Of a DNA stretch of 64,000 nucleotides, positions 45,198-53,672 are shown in pieces. Both the position numbers and the translations under genes were made by a program. The notes under the pieces are model-generated. The model saw only the letters and a list, made by a program, of their open reading frames with translations. It was not told the origin of the DNA and did not search any database. Where the stretch lies: the NCBI GenBank assembly GCA_001899285.1, contig MKWA01000022.1, positions 62,001 through 126,000 of the forward strand, read 5' to 3'. Source of the DNA: Rhizobiales bacterium 64-17 (GTDB lineage: Bacteria > Pseudomonadota > Alphaproteobacteria > Rhizobiales > Xanthobacteraceae). Position 1 is the first letter of the stretch. The number at the start of each line of letters is the position of its first letter.

Positions 45198-45671
45198 ATG
45201 GTGAGTACCGGGTCGAAAAAACTGCGTATCAGGCCGGCACGTGAGCAGGATCTTCCTGATCTGCTGAGTCTGGAGATACGGGCGTTCGGGGACGGCGCGT
45301 TGTCGCGCCGGAGCTTCCGCCGCTTCCTCACGGGGACAGGCGCTGTGCTGCTAGTGGCGACGCAGGAGCGGATGTTCGCCGGCTATGCGCTGGTGCTGTT
45401 TCGCCCGCGCAGCCCGATTGCACGGCTCTATTCGCTGGCGGTGACCGATCCGGCCGCGCGCCGTGGCGTCGGCGTTGGACTGATCAGCGCGGTCGAGGGG
45501 ATCGCGCGGCGTCGCCGCTGCAAGGTGTTGCGGATCGACATTCCGCAGAAGCATGCGGCCGGCGCGGCGTGCTGCCGCAAGGCTGGATTCCAGGAATTGG
45601 ACGATGCGGCGCGGCGCAAGAAGGGTATGATCCAGCTCGAAAAGCCGCTCTACAAGATCGTCCGGAGCTAA
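45198..45671 (+). CDS. GNAT family N-acetyltransferase
   Basis: A 157-residue acetyltransferase. The N-terminus RIRPAREQDLPDLLSLE and the acetyl-CoA loop region LYSLAVTDPAARRGVGVGLISAVEG (motif A, R-x-x-G-x-G/A) are clear, and GAACCRKAGFQELD matches motif B. Substrate is unknown; RimI-like protein or small-molecule acetylation are options. It is three bases upstream of the NMT1-type binding-protein gene and probably co-transcribed. Confidence 0.8.
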   Translation: MVSTGSKKLRIRPAREQDLPDLLSLEIRAFGDGALSRRSFRRFLTGTGAVLLVATQERMFAGYALVLFRPRSPIARLYSLAVTDPAARRGVGVGLISAVEGIARRRRCKVLRIDIPQKHAAGAACCRKAGFQELDDAARRKKGMIQLEKPLYKIVRS

Positions 45672-45674
45672 CGC

Positions 45675-46679
45675 ATGATATCGGCGCTGCGTTGTGGCGC
45701 GCTTGCCGTCCTTGCCGCCCTGTTCGCCGCCGGTCCCGCCCAGGCGCTCGATCCGGTGCGGTTCGGCACCAACTGGGTCGCCGAGGCCGAGCACGGTGGA
45801 TTCTATCAGGCGCTCGCCGACGGCACGTATCGAAAATACGGGCTCGATGTGACGATCGTGCCGGGCGGGCCGAACGTCAACAATCGTCTCCTGCTGCTGG
45901 CCGGGCGCATCGAGTTCTACATGAGCGCCAATACGCTGCAGTCGTTCGACGCGGTAGCGAACAACGTGCCGACGGTGGCGGTGGCGGCGAGCTTCCAGAA
46001 GGATCCGCAGGTGTTCATCGCCCATCCGGGGCAGGGCATCGAGACCTTCGAGGATTTGAAGAAGCTGACGCTATTCGTCTCCAAGGAAGGGATGCCGACC
46101 TATTTCCAGTGGCTGAAGGCACGTTACGGCTTCGACGAATTGAAGGTGAAACCCTACACCTTCAATGCGCAGCCGTTTCTGGTCGACAAGCGTAGCGCCA
46201 TGCAGGGCTATGTGACGGCCGAGCCTTACGCGATCGAGAAGCAGACCGGCATCAAGCCGAAAGTGTTTCTGCTCGCCGATCACGGCTTCGACGCCTATTC
46301 GACCCTGATCGAGACGCGCCGTGAGCTGATCGAAAAAAATCCCGATCTGGTGCAGCGGTTCGTCGACGCCTCGATGATCGGCTGGGCCAACTATCTCTAT
46401 GGCGACAGCACGCTGGCCAATACGCTGATCAAGAAGATGAACCCGGACATGACCGACGACGTGCTGGCCTATTCGATCGCCAGGATGCGCGACTACGGCA
46501 TTGTCGATTCCGGCGATACGAAGACGCTTGGCATCGGCGCCATGACCGATGCGCGAATGGAGGCGTTCTTCCGCGAGATGGTGAAGGCCGGTGTGGCCAA
46601 GGACGGGCTCGATTACCGCAAGGGTTACACGCTGCGGTTTGTCAACAAGGGCATCGGCAACGACCTGCGGCCGAAATAG
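45675..46679 (+). CDS. ABC transporter substrate-binding protein, NMT1/THI5 (SsuA/ThiY) type
   Basis: A 334-residue periplasmic protein with an N-terminal signal (ALAVLAALFAAGPAQA) and the NMT1/THI5 start VRFGTNWVAEAEHGGFYQALADG, which is used for nitrate, sulfonate, taurine, thiamine-precursor and aromatic-acid ligands. Its IEFYMSANTLQSFD and AEPYAIEKQTG regions are typical. No permease or ATPase gene is adjacent. It follows the acetyltransferase by three bases. The ATPase/permease set at 2-2252 is of the matching class but 43 kb away, and I cannot say whether they work together. Confidence 0.85.
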   Translation: MISALRCGALAVLAALFAAGPAQALDPVRFGTNWVAEAEHGGFYQALADGTYRKYGLDVTIVPGGPNVNNRLLLLAGRIEFYMSANTLQSFDAVANNVPTVAVAASFQKDPQVFIAHPGQGIETFEDLKKLTLFVSKEGMPTYFQWLKARYGFDELKVKPYTFNAQPFLVDKRSAMQGYVTAEPYAIEKQTGIKPKVFLLADHGFDAYSTLIETRRELIEKNPDLVQRFVDASMIGWANYLYGDSTLANTLIKKMNPDMTDDVLAYSIARMRDYGIVDSGDTKTLGIGAMTDARMEAFFREMVKAGVAKDGLDYRKGYTLRFVNKGIGNDLRPK

Positions 46680-47414
46680 TTACAGCAACTGTCCGCCGAG
46701 CAGCACAAGGCCCGATGCGAGCAGCAGCACCAGAACGACGCGGCGGAAGCCGGCGTCGTCGAGCTTGCCGTAGAGAAGCAAGCCTACCCACGCGCCGAAA
46801 ATCAGCACCGGCAGGCCCATGGCGTAATAGGTCGCCACGGTGAGCGTGATCTCGCCGGCCATCGCCAGCGAAGCGGCAGTGAGTAGGTAGGCGGCGATGA
46901 TCACCGGATGGAACACGGCGCGCTGCTCGTCCTTGCTCCAGCCGCGCATCGAGCACCACATGGTGATCACCGGGCCGACCAGCCCGGTCATGCCGCCGAC
47001 CAGCCCATTGAGGAAACCGATCAGCGTATCGATGGCGAAGTTGCTGTGTACCGGTTTGAGGTTCGGCCGCGCCAGGCCGTAAGTGCTGTAGAGCACCAGC
47101 AGGGTGCCGACGCCGACGCGTACCTGGCCCGGCGTCAGGTTCGACAACAGCATCACACTGAGCGGCACGCCGAATAGGCCGCCAAGCATGAACGGCATCA
47201 CCCGGCGCCAGACCAGCGCATGACGCAGCCGCCACAGCCAGTAGCTTTGCATCGGCAGGCCGTAGAACACGATCAGCGCCGCGACCTGCGCCGGGGTCAG
47301 GATGTGCAGCCACACGCCGGCGGCGACGAGGCCGAGCGCAAAGCCGGATAGTCCGGTCGCCACCGCACCGGCAAAGGTCGCCAACAGGAACAGGCCGACG
47401 GTGGTGATATCCAT
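46680..47414 (-). CDS. TauE/SafE family membrane transporter
   Basis: A 244-residue protein of the sulfite exporter TauE/SafE family with about seven to eight hydrophobic helices. The duplicated family motif is visible as TFAGAVATGLSGFALGL and LIGFLNGLVGGMTGLVGPV. It may export sulfite, sulfoacetate or other organic anions. The ATG at 47414 gives the normal short N-terminus. It begins directly after the binding-protein stop on the opposite strand (no gap between the two gene ends). Confidence 0.82.
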   Translation of the reverse strand: MDITTVGLFLLATFAGAVATGLSGFALGLVAAGVWLHILTPAQVAALIVFYGLPMQSYWLWRLRHALVWRRVMPFMLGGLFGVPLSVMLLSNLTPGQVRVGVGTLLVLYSTYGLARPNLKPVHSNFAIDTLIGFLNGLVGGMTGLVGPVITMWCSMRGWSKDEQRAVFHPVIIAAYLLTAASLAMAGEITLTVATYYAMGLPVLIFGAWVGLLLYGKLDDAGFRRVVLVLLLASGLVLLGGQLL

Positions 47415-47579
47415 GGATCGTCTGTCGTTACCGCAGCCGGTTGCAGCCTGCAATCTGCACAGCGCATGGGCGCAATCTCCTGCTGTGTCTCGTCACCGGC
47501 CGCGGGGTTGGATAGTCTCCCGGGCAATGGCGACATTCTTCTGTATTTTTGATGGCGCGGCCGGCGTGCGGGCTGGCGC

Positions 47580-48488
47580 GTGAGCGATCCGGCCTCCTTA
47601 CGCGGCAGCCGGCTCAAGGGAATCGCGCTGATCTGCGTGACCTTCCTGATGTTCGGCTGTCTCGATTCGACCGCCAAATATCTCAATCAGTTCATGGACC
47701 CGCTGCAGACGATCTGGGCGCGCTACGTGTCCGGCTTCCTGCTTGCTTTCATTCTGTCCAATCCGTTCGCGCGCCCTGGCCTTTTACGCACGCGGCGACC
47801 GGGTTTGCAGATCGTGCGGTCGATGCTGATGCTCGGCTCGACCGGATTCAATTTCTACGCGGTCAAATATCTGCAGCTCGACCAGACCACGTCGATCGGC
47901 TTCGCCACGCCGTTCCTGGTGGCGGTGCTGTCGGGTCCGATGCTGGGCGAGTGGGTCGGCTGGCGGCGTTGGGTCGCCATCAGCGTCGGTTTTTGCGGCG
48001 TGCTGCTGGTGGCGCGGCCGGGCTTTGGCGGCATCCATCCGGCGGCGCTGTTATCGGTGGCGGCCGTGTTGTGCTACGGCTTCTATTTCATCACCACGCG
48101 GATCGTCTCACGTTTCGATTCCAGCGAGACGACGCTGTTCTATTCCAACGTCGTCGGCGTGGTAGCGATGAGCTGTCTTGCGCCGTTCGTCTGGACCATG
48201 CCGCAGAGCTGGCATCTGTTCGCGCTGATGATCGCGATCGGCGCGTTCGGCACCGTCGGCCATTATCTCCTGATCATCGCCCACCGGATGGCGCCGCCGT
48301 CAGTACTGGCGCCGTTCATGTATTCGCAGCTCATCTGGGTGATCGCCATCGGCTACATGGTGTTCGACGACATCCCGTCAGGCTGGACGCTGGCCGGCGC
48401 GGCGGTGGTGATCGCCTCGGGGCTTTACCTGCTGCATCGCGAGCGGGTGCGCGGCAAGCCGGTTCCCTCGGCGCCCGGCCCGGAATAG
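47580..48488 (+). CDS. DMT family (EamA) transporter
   Basis: A 302-residue membrane protein with about ten helices in two EamA repeats (repeat one around CLDSTAKYLNQFMDPLQTIWARY, repeat two after LLSVAAVLCYGFYFITTRI). Members export amino acids, purines or metabolites. The start is a GTG at 47580 following a GC-rich stretch; no strong ribosome site is visible. Substrate is unknown. It is followed by a secreted inhibitor-like gene. Confidence 0.82.
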   Translation: MSDPASLRGSRLKGIALICVTFLMFGCLDSTAKYLNQFMDPLQTIWARYVSGFLLAFILSNPFARPGLLRTRRPGLQIVRSMLMLGSTGFNFYAVKYLQLDQTTSIGFATPFLVAVLSGPMLGEWVGWRRWVAISVGFCGVLLVARPGFGGIHPAALLSVAAVLCYGFYFITTRIVSRFDSSETTLFYSNVVGVVAMSCLAPFVWTMPQSWHLFALMIAIGAFGTVGHYLLIIAHRMAPPSVLAPFMYSQLIWVIAIGYMVFDDIPSGWTLAGAAVVIASGLYLLHRERVRGKPVPSAPGPE

Positions 48489-48556
48489 CGGGGCGTGAGT
48501 TGCCGCATCTCGCGCGGCGGCGTTATGGTTGCCGGAGAGAACACAGGACTCGCTCG

Positions 48557-49033
48557 ATGATCCGCGCTCGTTCGGCTTCCCCTGTCGCAGGACACATTGC
48601 CGTGTGGGCGAGTGCATGCGCGATGCTGCTGGTCGTCGCCACGCCGGCCGCGTCCTATGAGTTCGGGCCGGCCAAGCCGCTGAATCTCTCCGAGGTCGAT
48701 CCCGCGATGCTGACCGATCTCTACGGCGCATGGGAAATCCGTGATGCGGCGGGTAAGCGGCGCTGCCGCGTGACGCTGCTGAAAGAGACGGGAATCGGCG
48801 GGTTTCAGATCGATATCGGGCCGGATTGCGCCAAGGCGTTTCCGGTGATGGGCGACATCGCCGCGTGGCGCGTCAACGAAGGCTGGTCGATCGATCTGGT
48901 CGACCCGCTGCGTAAGGTGAAAGTGCGCTTCGAGACGCCGGACGAGCGCTATGTCGCGTTCGGCGAGGCGCGCGATATCGCCGGCATGGATCGTTTCCTG
49001 AAATTGCCGGACCGGCCGAAAAAGGGGCGCTGA
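48557..49033 (+). CDS. AprI/Inh-type metalloprotease inhibitor domain protein, single domain
   Basis: A 158-residue exported protein. After a signal peptide (VWASACAMLLVVATPAASY) it holds one beta-barrel domain with GAWEIRDAAGKRRCRVTLLK, GFQIDIGPDCAKAFP and AWRVNEGWSIDLVDP. The paired Cys and the C-x-V-x-L pattern are those of the AprI/Inh family, which blocks serralysin-type metalloproteases in the periplasm. In alphaproteobacteria such domains are frequent without a known target protease. It is one base upstream of a gene with two more domains of the same kind. Confidence 0.75.
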   Translation: MIRARSASPVAGHIAVWASACAMLLVVATPAASYEFGPAKPLNLSEVDPAMLTDLYGAWEIRDAAGKRRCRVTLLKETGIGGFQIDIGPDCAKAFPVMGDIAAWRVNEGWSIDLVDPLRKVKVRFETPDERYVAFGEARDIAGMDRFLKLPDRPKKGR

Positions 49034-49034
49034 C

Positions 49035-49733
49035 ATGCTGTGTCGTGTCGTCAATCTTGTCGTGTTGACGGGAATCGCGATGCTGTCGCTCGCCGGGATT
49101 GTCTTCGCGCAGGCTGCGCCGCCCGACAGCGATGCCGCGCGTCTCGTCGGCGCGCCATGGGAAATGGCCAATGCCGATCGCGACAAAGTTTGCGACGTCA
49201 CGTTCAAGACCGACCGCGCACCGCAAGGCTTCAAGGTCGAGTTTGATCCCAATTGCGGCAATCTGTTTCCGCTGGTGAAGGATATCGTCGGCTGGAAGTT
49301 CGCGGAGAACGATTTGCTGCGCCTGGTCGATGCCGGCGGCAAGACGCTGATCGAATTCGGCGAAGTGGAAACCGGCGTGTTCGAGGCGCCGACGCCGGGC
49401 GTCGGCCTGCTGTTCCTGCAGGCGCCGGGCGGTGCGGTGACGGCCTCGCGTCCCGCCGACGACATGTTCGGCGAATGGGTGTTCACCCGTGCCGGCAAGC
49501 CGATCTGCAACATCACGCTCGATAGCAACGCCACCAACGGGCAGTATCCGGTGAAGCTGCGGCCGAACTGCGATCCGGCGATCGCGCAGCAAGGCTTCAC
49601 CACCTGGGCAATGGATCAGGGTGAATTGCTGCTGACGCCGTCGCGCGGTGCGCCATGGCGGTTCGAGGAAGTGGACGCGGCGAACTTCCGCCGCATCCCC
49701 GCCGGCAACGAGATCATGCTGTCGCGGCCGTAG
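49035..49733 (+). CDS. Tandem AprI/Inh-type inhibitor domain protein
   Basis: A 232-residue exported protein with a signal peptide (LVVLTGIAMLSLAGIVFAQA) and two AprI/Inh-like domains. Domain one includes GAPWEMANADRDKVCDVTFK and FDPNCGNLFP; domain two includes FGEWVFTRAGKPICNITLD and LRPNCDPAIA. The two domains have the same Cys pair and are similar to each other and to the single domain of the upstream gene, so the locus has three copies. The start codon at 49035 is separated from the previous stop by one base. A target protease cannot be named. Confidence 0.75.
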   Translation: MLCRVVNLVVLTGIAMLSLAGIVFAQAAPPDSDAARLVGAPWEMANADRDKVCDVTFKTDRAPQGFKVEFDPNCGNLFPLVKDIVGWKFAENDLLRLVDAGGKTLIEFGEVETGVFEAPTPGVGLLFLQAPGGAVTASRPADDMFGEWVFTRAGKPICNITLDSNATNGQYPVKLRPNCDPAIAQQGFTTWAMDQGELLLTPSRGAPWRFEEVDAANFRRIPAGNEIMLSRP

Positions 49734-49736
49734 CGA

Positions 49737-50381
49737 TCAGCTCTTGTTGCGTTTCGGCCGGCGCACGGCGCGCACCTTGCCGCTCGGCCCGCCACCGCAG
49801 AAGAAACGGTTGCCGCCGTCCGATTCCAGTCCGGAGACGAAAGTGTCCGGTGGCATGTCGAGACTGTCGAGCACCGCCCCGGTCTGCGGATCGATGCGCC
49901 GCAGCTCGCTTTGGTCGTCTTCCCAGGTCGCATGCCACAACTCGTTGTCGACCCAGGTAACGCCGGTCACGAAGCGGTTGGAGTCGATGGTGCACAGCAC
50001 CTTACCGGTTTCAGGATAGATCTGACGGATTTTTCGCTCGCGGTATTGCGCGACCCACAACGCGCCTTCCGCCCAGGCGAGGCCGGAATCGCCGCCGTTG
50101 CCCGGCGCGGGAATGGTGGAGAGCACACGGCCGCTATCGGGGTCGATCTTCTGAATCTTGTCCTCGGCGATCTGGAATAGATGTCGCCCGTCGAAGGCCG
50201 TTCCCGCATGCGCGGGAACGTCGATGGCGCGCCCGACTGTTCCGGTGTCGGGATCGAGCGCGTTGAGTTTGTCGCCGGTGGCGAACCAGACATGCCGGCC
50301 GTCGTAGGTCAGGCCGTGCACTTTTTCGAGACCGGGAAAGGGGCCGTATTCGCGGATGATCTGTGCGGAAGATTTTGTCAT
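49737..50381 (-). CDS. Beta-propeller protein, glutamine cyclotransferase/Vgb-like
   Basis: A 214-residue repeat protein. Blades repeat patterns such as GLTYDGRHVWFATGDKLNALDPDTG, FDGRHLFQIAEDKIQKIDPDSG, AWAEGALWVAQYRERKIRQIYPETG and WVDNELWHATW, that is, W-x-A/D and I-x-x-I-D-P-x-T-G at about 45-residue spacing. There is no signal peptide. Catalytic residues of glutaminyl cyclase or virginiamycin B lyase cannot be identified with certainty, so the call is structural. The upstream HTH gene is 9 bases away and probably co-transcribed. Confidence 0.7.
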   Translation of the reverse strand: MTKSSAQIIREYGPFPGLEKVHGLTYDGRHVWFATGDKLNALDPDTGTVGRAIDVPAHAGTAFDGRHLFQIAEDKIQKIDPDSGRVLSTIPAPGNGGDSGLAWAEGALWVAQYRERKIRQIYPETGKVLCTIDSNRFVTGVTWVDNELWHATWEDDQSELRRIDPQTGAVLDSLDMPPDTFVSGLESDGGNRFFCGGGPSGKVRAVRRPKRNKS

Positions 50382-50390
50382 GGCGTCATC

Positions 50391-51623
50391 CTAGCCATCC
50401 GGGAGCGGTGCGGGGAGTAACAACGTCGTCGTGAATCCGGAGACCGGCGGCATGGTCCAGCGCTGCGCCCGTCCACGGCCATGGAAGTGCACTCTGCCGG
50501 CTTCGGCCAGCGTGTCGAGCGCGCGCTGCACGGTGCGTTGGCTGGCGTCGAGCGCGATCGCCAGCGCCGAGCTCGACCAGGCTTCGCCATCGGCAAGCAG
50601 CGCCAGCACTTTATCGTCGGCCTGGGCCTCGGCGTCATCGATCGGCGGCGTTAAAACTGCCACCTTGCGATTCCGGTGTGGCGTCAGGGCGAAGCCGTCC
50701 GGCGTCGCGATGATGTCGGCCAAAGTGCGTAGCGCCGCGCGTAACCGTCCGATCTCGACGCGTAAGCGCGCGCGATGGGATTCATCGGCTTCTTTGCCGC
50801 GGAAGGCGCGGGCGATCAGCGTCTGCCGCGATACGGCGCCGGGCCACGCTTCGGCGAGTGCTTTCGCCAGCGCGAACAGCACTGGCCGCCGCGCCAGCGG
50901 GACGACGGCTTGTCCGCTGCGGATCGTGCGCCGGCACGCATCGACGATCAGCATGCTGGATGCGAGTGTCGCTTCCACCTCCGCGAGCCGGATCGGTTTC
51001 GTCTCGCCGCCGGTGGTCAGGCGTGCTGCCGGTTCGGTTAGCGCACGGCGTGCCGTTTCGACTTCAGCGATCAGCTCCGCAATGCCGGTGTGGCGCGCCG
51101 CACGGTCGGCGCGGGCGAGCGCATCGTGCGCGGCTTTGCCATGAATGCGCCGGATTGCAAGTCCCGCGACCACCAGTTCGTAGGCAGCACGTGCCGCCGG
51201 CGGAAACGGCGAGGGATCGAGCGCGGTGAGCGCGCGCTCCGCATCGTCGAGGCGACCGATCAGGATGAGACGACGTGCCTGGAGGTGCCGCGCATGCGCG
51301 GCATTGAGCCAGTCGCCGCGCTGCTCCAGCGTCATGCGTGCGGCTTCGAGCGACTTCGTCGGCCAGGCGAGATCGCGCGACACCAGCGCGATCTCCGCTT
51401 CCGCGACGATGCAGCGGGCGCGCGCGACGGCTTCCTTGGTGCCGAATCCGCGTGCGGCGCGCTTCAATAGAGTCGTTGCGCGCGCGAACTCGCCGAGACG
51501 TGCCATGGCGATGCCGCGCAACGCCAACGCTGCCGGATCGTCGCGCAAGGCGACGCGGTTCAGCGCGCCGAGCGGATCGCCCGCCGCCAGCGCCAGCGCC
51601 GCCGCGGTGATCAGTGAATCCAT
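50391..51623 (-). CDS. Regulator with TPR-like N-terminus and C-terminal helix-turn-helix
   Basis: A 410-residue putative transcription regulator. The first half is helical and Ala-rich with TPR-like repeats (LGEFARATTLLKRAARGFG, RLDDAERALTAL). The middle carries a winged-helix-like region (FALAKALAEAWPGAVSRQTLIARAFRG...RLRVEIGRLRAAL, like OmpR-type DNA-binding), and the C-terminus has a second HTH (SSSALAIALDASQRTVQRALDTLAEAGRVHFHG). It lies divergent to the small membrane gene and the DUF899 gene, and a 24-base repeat in that region may be its target. The N-terminal part may sense a ligand. Confidence 0.7.
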   Translation of the reverse strand: MDSLITAAALALAAGDPLGALNRVALRDDPAALALRGIAMARLGEFARATTLLKRAARGFGTKEAVARARCIVAEAEIALVSRDLAWPTKSLEAARMTLEQRGDWLNAAHARHLQARRLILIGRLDDAERALTALDPSPFPPAARAAYELVVAGLAIRRIHGKAAHDALARADRAARHTGIAELIAEVETARRALTEPAARLTTGGETKPIRLAEVEATLASSMLIVDACRRTIRSGQAVVPLARRPVLFALAKALAEAWPGAVSRQTLIARAFRGKEADESHRARLRVEIGRLRAALRTLADIIATPDGFALTPHRNRKVAVLTPPIDDAEAQADDKVLALLADGEAWSSSALAIALDASQRTVQRALDTLAEAGRVHFHGRGRAQRWTMPPVSGFTTTLLLPAPLPDG

Positions 51624-51660
51624 GCCTGCTCCGACACCAAGCGAAATCCCATCCCGCGAA

Positions 51661-51684
51661 ATCCCGACAAATTTGTCACTCTCG
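51661..51684. promoter_or_regulatory. 24-base repeat copy 1 with GACAAATTTGTC palindrome
   Basis: ATCCCGACAAATTTGTCACT and the next four bases recur with three mismatches at 51973-51996. The centre GACAAATTTGTC (51666-51677) is a perfect 12-base palindrome. The site is in the gap between the divergent HTH gene and the small membrane protein gene, about 60-80 bases from the latter's start. It could be an operator of the HTH protein. The TGTCAC part also resembles the minus-35 of some ECF sigma promoters. Confidence 0.5.
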
Positions 51685-51742
51685 ATCAGCGATTTCCGAC
51701 GTTACTTGAAAGCGCAATCGATGTCGTATCGGGAGCCGCACC

Positions 51743-52018
51743 ATGATGACACAGCGGAACGAAACATTCTCGCACCTGACGTGTGGACTGAGCCTCGCGG
51801 CCGCACCGGCCTTCGCGGCGATGGCGGTGCTGTCGGCGCTGCCGGGCGAAGGGCCGCTGCTCTGTGTGTCCCAGTTCGGACCCATGAGCGGCATGACGAT
51901 GATGTATGCGTTGATGAGCGTGTTTCATCTTGCGCCGTGGCTGACGTGGATTGCCACGCATGTGTCGTCCGAATCCCGACAGACTTGTCACTCCCGCGCA
52001 TCGGTCGCGCGAGAGTAG
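51743..52018 (+). CDS. Hypothetical small membrane protein
   Basis: A 91-residue protein with two hydrophobic helices (CGLSLAAAPAFAAMAVLSAL and MTMMYALMSVFHLAPWLTW) that I do not recognise. A GGGAG ribosome site precedes two adjacent ATG codons (51743, 51746). It sits between a regulator and the DUF899 gene, 30 bases before the latter, so it is probably in that operon. The second repeat copy overlaps its 3' end. Confidence 0.6.
   Translation: MMTQRNETFSHLTCGLSLAAAPAFAAMAVLSALPGEGPLLCVSQFGPMSGMTMMYALMSVFHLAPWLTWIATHVSSESRQTCHSRASVARE
51973..51996. promoter_or_regulatory. 24-base repeat copy 2 before DUF899 gene
   Basis: ATCCCGACAGACTTGTCACT followed by CCCG matches copy 1 at 21 of 24 positions. 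The palindrome is reduced to GACA-GACT-TGTC. The site lies in the 3' end of the small membrane gene, about 55 bases before the DUF899 start, a position where an extra promoter or operator for that gene would be expected. Confidence 0.45.
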
Positions 52019-52048
52019 TTTCGGATCATTGAAAAGGGAGCAAGCATC

Positions 52049-52834
52049 ATGACCACACACGCAACCGGAACCCGAGCCGACTGGCTCAAAGCCCGCATCG
52101 ATCTGCTGGCGGCGGAAAAGGAGCTGACCCGGCAGGGCGATGCGCTGGCGGAGCGGCGGCAGGCGCTGCCGTGGGTCCGGATCGACAAGTCCTATACCTT
52201 CGACACCGACAAGGGGTCGAAGTCGCTGGCCGACCTGTTCAACGGCCGTTCGCAACTGCTCGTCTATCACTTCATGTTCGGCCCGGATTACAAGGCGGGA
52301 TGCCCGTCCTGCTCGTCGATCGCCGATGGGTTCAACGGCGTCACCGTCCATCTGGAAAATCATGACGTGATGCTGTGGGCGGTGTCGCGTGCGCCGCTCG
52401 TGCGGCTGCAAGCCTACAAGCAGCGGCTCGGCTGGACCTTTCCGTGGGCGTCATCGGGCGGCAGCGATTTCAATGCCGACTTCAACGTCTGGTTCTCGGA
52501 GGATCAGCAGCGCCACGGCGATGTCGATTACAATTATCGCCGCGAACAAGCCTTTCAGTGGCGTCCGGGCGCGGAGGGCGGCGGCGCGGCGGCGGAGAAT
52601 CACATGGCTGCGACCTGCGGCGTCGATACGCCGACCTATCATCGCGATCGGCCGGGCCTGAGCGCCTTCGTGCTGGAGGACGGCGTCGTCTATCACACCT
52701 ATTCCGCCTATGCGCGCGGTCTCGATGCGGTGTGGGGGGTCTATCCGTGGCTCGATCGCGCGCCGAAGGGCCGCAATGAGGGTGGCATCTGGTGGCGCCG
52801 CAACGACGAATACGGGGCGCGCGCCCTCAAATGA
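52049..52834 (+). CDS. DUF899 family thioredoxin-like protein
   Basis: A 261-residue protein of the DUF899 family. The thioredoxin-like fold has [22 protein letters not shown], with C-P-S-C at the place of the thioredoxin CxxC, and the family ending [19 protein letters not shown] and WWRRNDEY. The biochemical role is not established; a redox or peroxide-related function is suggested by the fold. A GGGAGC site is before the ATG. Its end overlaps the convergent radC end by eight bases. Confidence 0.85.
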   Translation: MTTHATGTRADWLKARIDLLAAEKELTRQGDALAERRQALPWVRIDKSYTFDTDKGSKSLADLFNGRSQLLVYHFMFGPDYKAGCPSCSSIADGFNGVTVHLENHDVMLWAVSRAPLVRLQAYKQRLGWTFPWASSGGSDFNADFNVWFSEDQQRHGDVDYNYRREQAFQWRPGAEGGGAAAENHMAATCGVDTPTYHRDRPGLSAFVLEDGVVYHTYSAYARGLDAVWGVYPWLDRAPKGRNEGGIWWRRNDEYGARALK

Positions 52835-53615
52835 GTCGCAACCCTTTCAGGCTCGCATGACCGTCCTTGCCGACGATGATGTGATCGTGAACGGAAATGC
52901 CGAGCGGCTTGGCGATCTCGACGATGTTCTGCGTCATCACGATATCGGCGCGGGATGGCGTCGGATCGCCGGAGGGGTGGTTGTGCACGAGGATGATGGC
53001 GGTGGCCGAGAGTTCGAGCGCGCGCTTCACCACCTCGCGTGGATAGACCGGCGTATGATCCACTGTTCCGGTCTGTTGCACCTCGTCGGCGATCAGATGG
53101 TTGCGCTTGTCGAGGAACAGCACGCGAAACTGTTCCTTTTCGGCGAACGCCTGCGCGGTGCGCACATAATCGAGCACGCTCGACCATGACGACAGCGCGG
53201 TGCGCTTCTTCACCTCGCCGCGCGCGATCCGGCCGGCGGCGGCTTGCACGATCTTGAATTCGGTAATGGCGGCCTCGCCGAGCCCGCGCATCTCGCGCAG
53301 CCGCTGCGCCGGTGCGGCGATCACCTCGGCGAACGATCCGAAGCGCGCGATCAATTCCTTGGCGAGCGGCTTGACGTCCCGCTGCGGGATCGCGCGGAAC
53401 AATACCAGCTCCAGCAGCTCGTAATCGCTGATGGCGTCGGCGCCGGCATCGCGAAAGCGTCCGCGCAGGCGTTCGCGGTGGCCGTGATAATGCGGCGGCG
53501 CTTCCGCGAGACCGGATTGGCTCAGATCGGTTGGGCCTTCGTCGTCGGCCGTGAATTTGTCGCCGTCGGGCATGACCTCGGCTACGGGCGCATCATGACT
53601 GATGACGGCCAGCAT
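52827..53615 (-). CDS. radC: RadC family JAB-domain protein
   Basis: A 262-residue RadC protein with a helix-hairpin-helix region ([20 protein letters not shown]) and a C-terminal JAB/MPN domain whose metal motif [14 protein letters not shown] is complete. The older DNA-repair assignment of RadC is disputed; a nuclease or deubiquitinase-like peptidase role has been suggested for the fold. An acidic stretch of about 40 residues extends the N-terminus. It is at the end of a leftward run of housekeeping genes that includes map and sfsA. Confidence 0.9.
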   Translation of the reverse strand: MLAVISHDAPVAEVMPDGDKFTADDEGPTDLSQSGLAEAPPHYHGHRERLRGRFRDAGADAISDYELLELVLFRAIPQRDVKPLAKELIARFGSFAEVIAAPAQRLREMRGLGEAAITEFKIVQAAAGRIARGEVKKRTALSSWSSVLDYVRTAQAFAEKEQFRVLFLDKRNHLIADEVQQTGTVDHTPVYPREVVKRALELSATAIILVHNHPSGDPTPSRADIVMTQNIVEIAKPLGISVHDHIIVGKDGHASLKGLRLI

Positions 53616-53672
53616 GGCGGAAATTCACTGCCATTGGCAATGCGCAAATGGCCGAAGCACGAAACCGCGATA

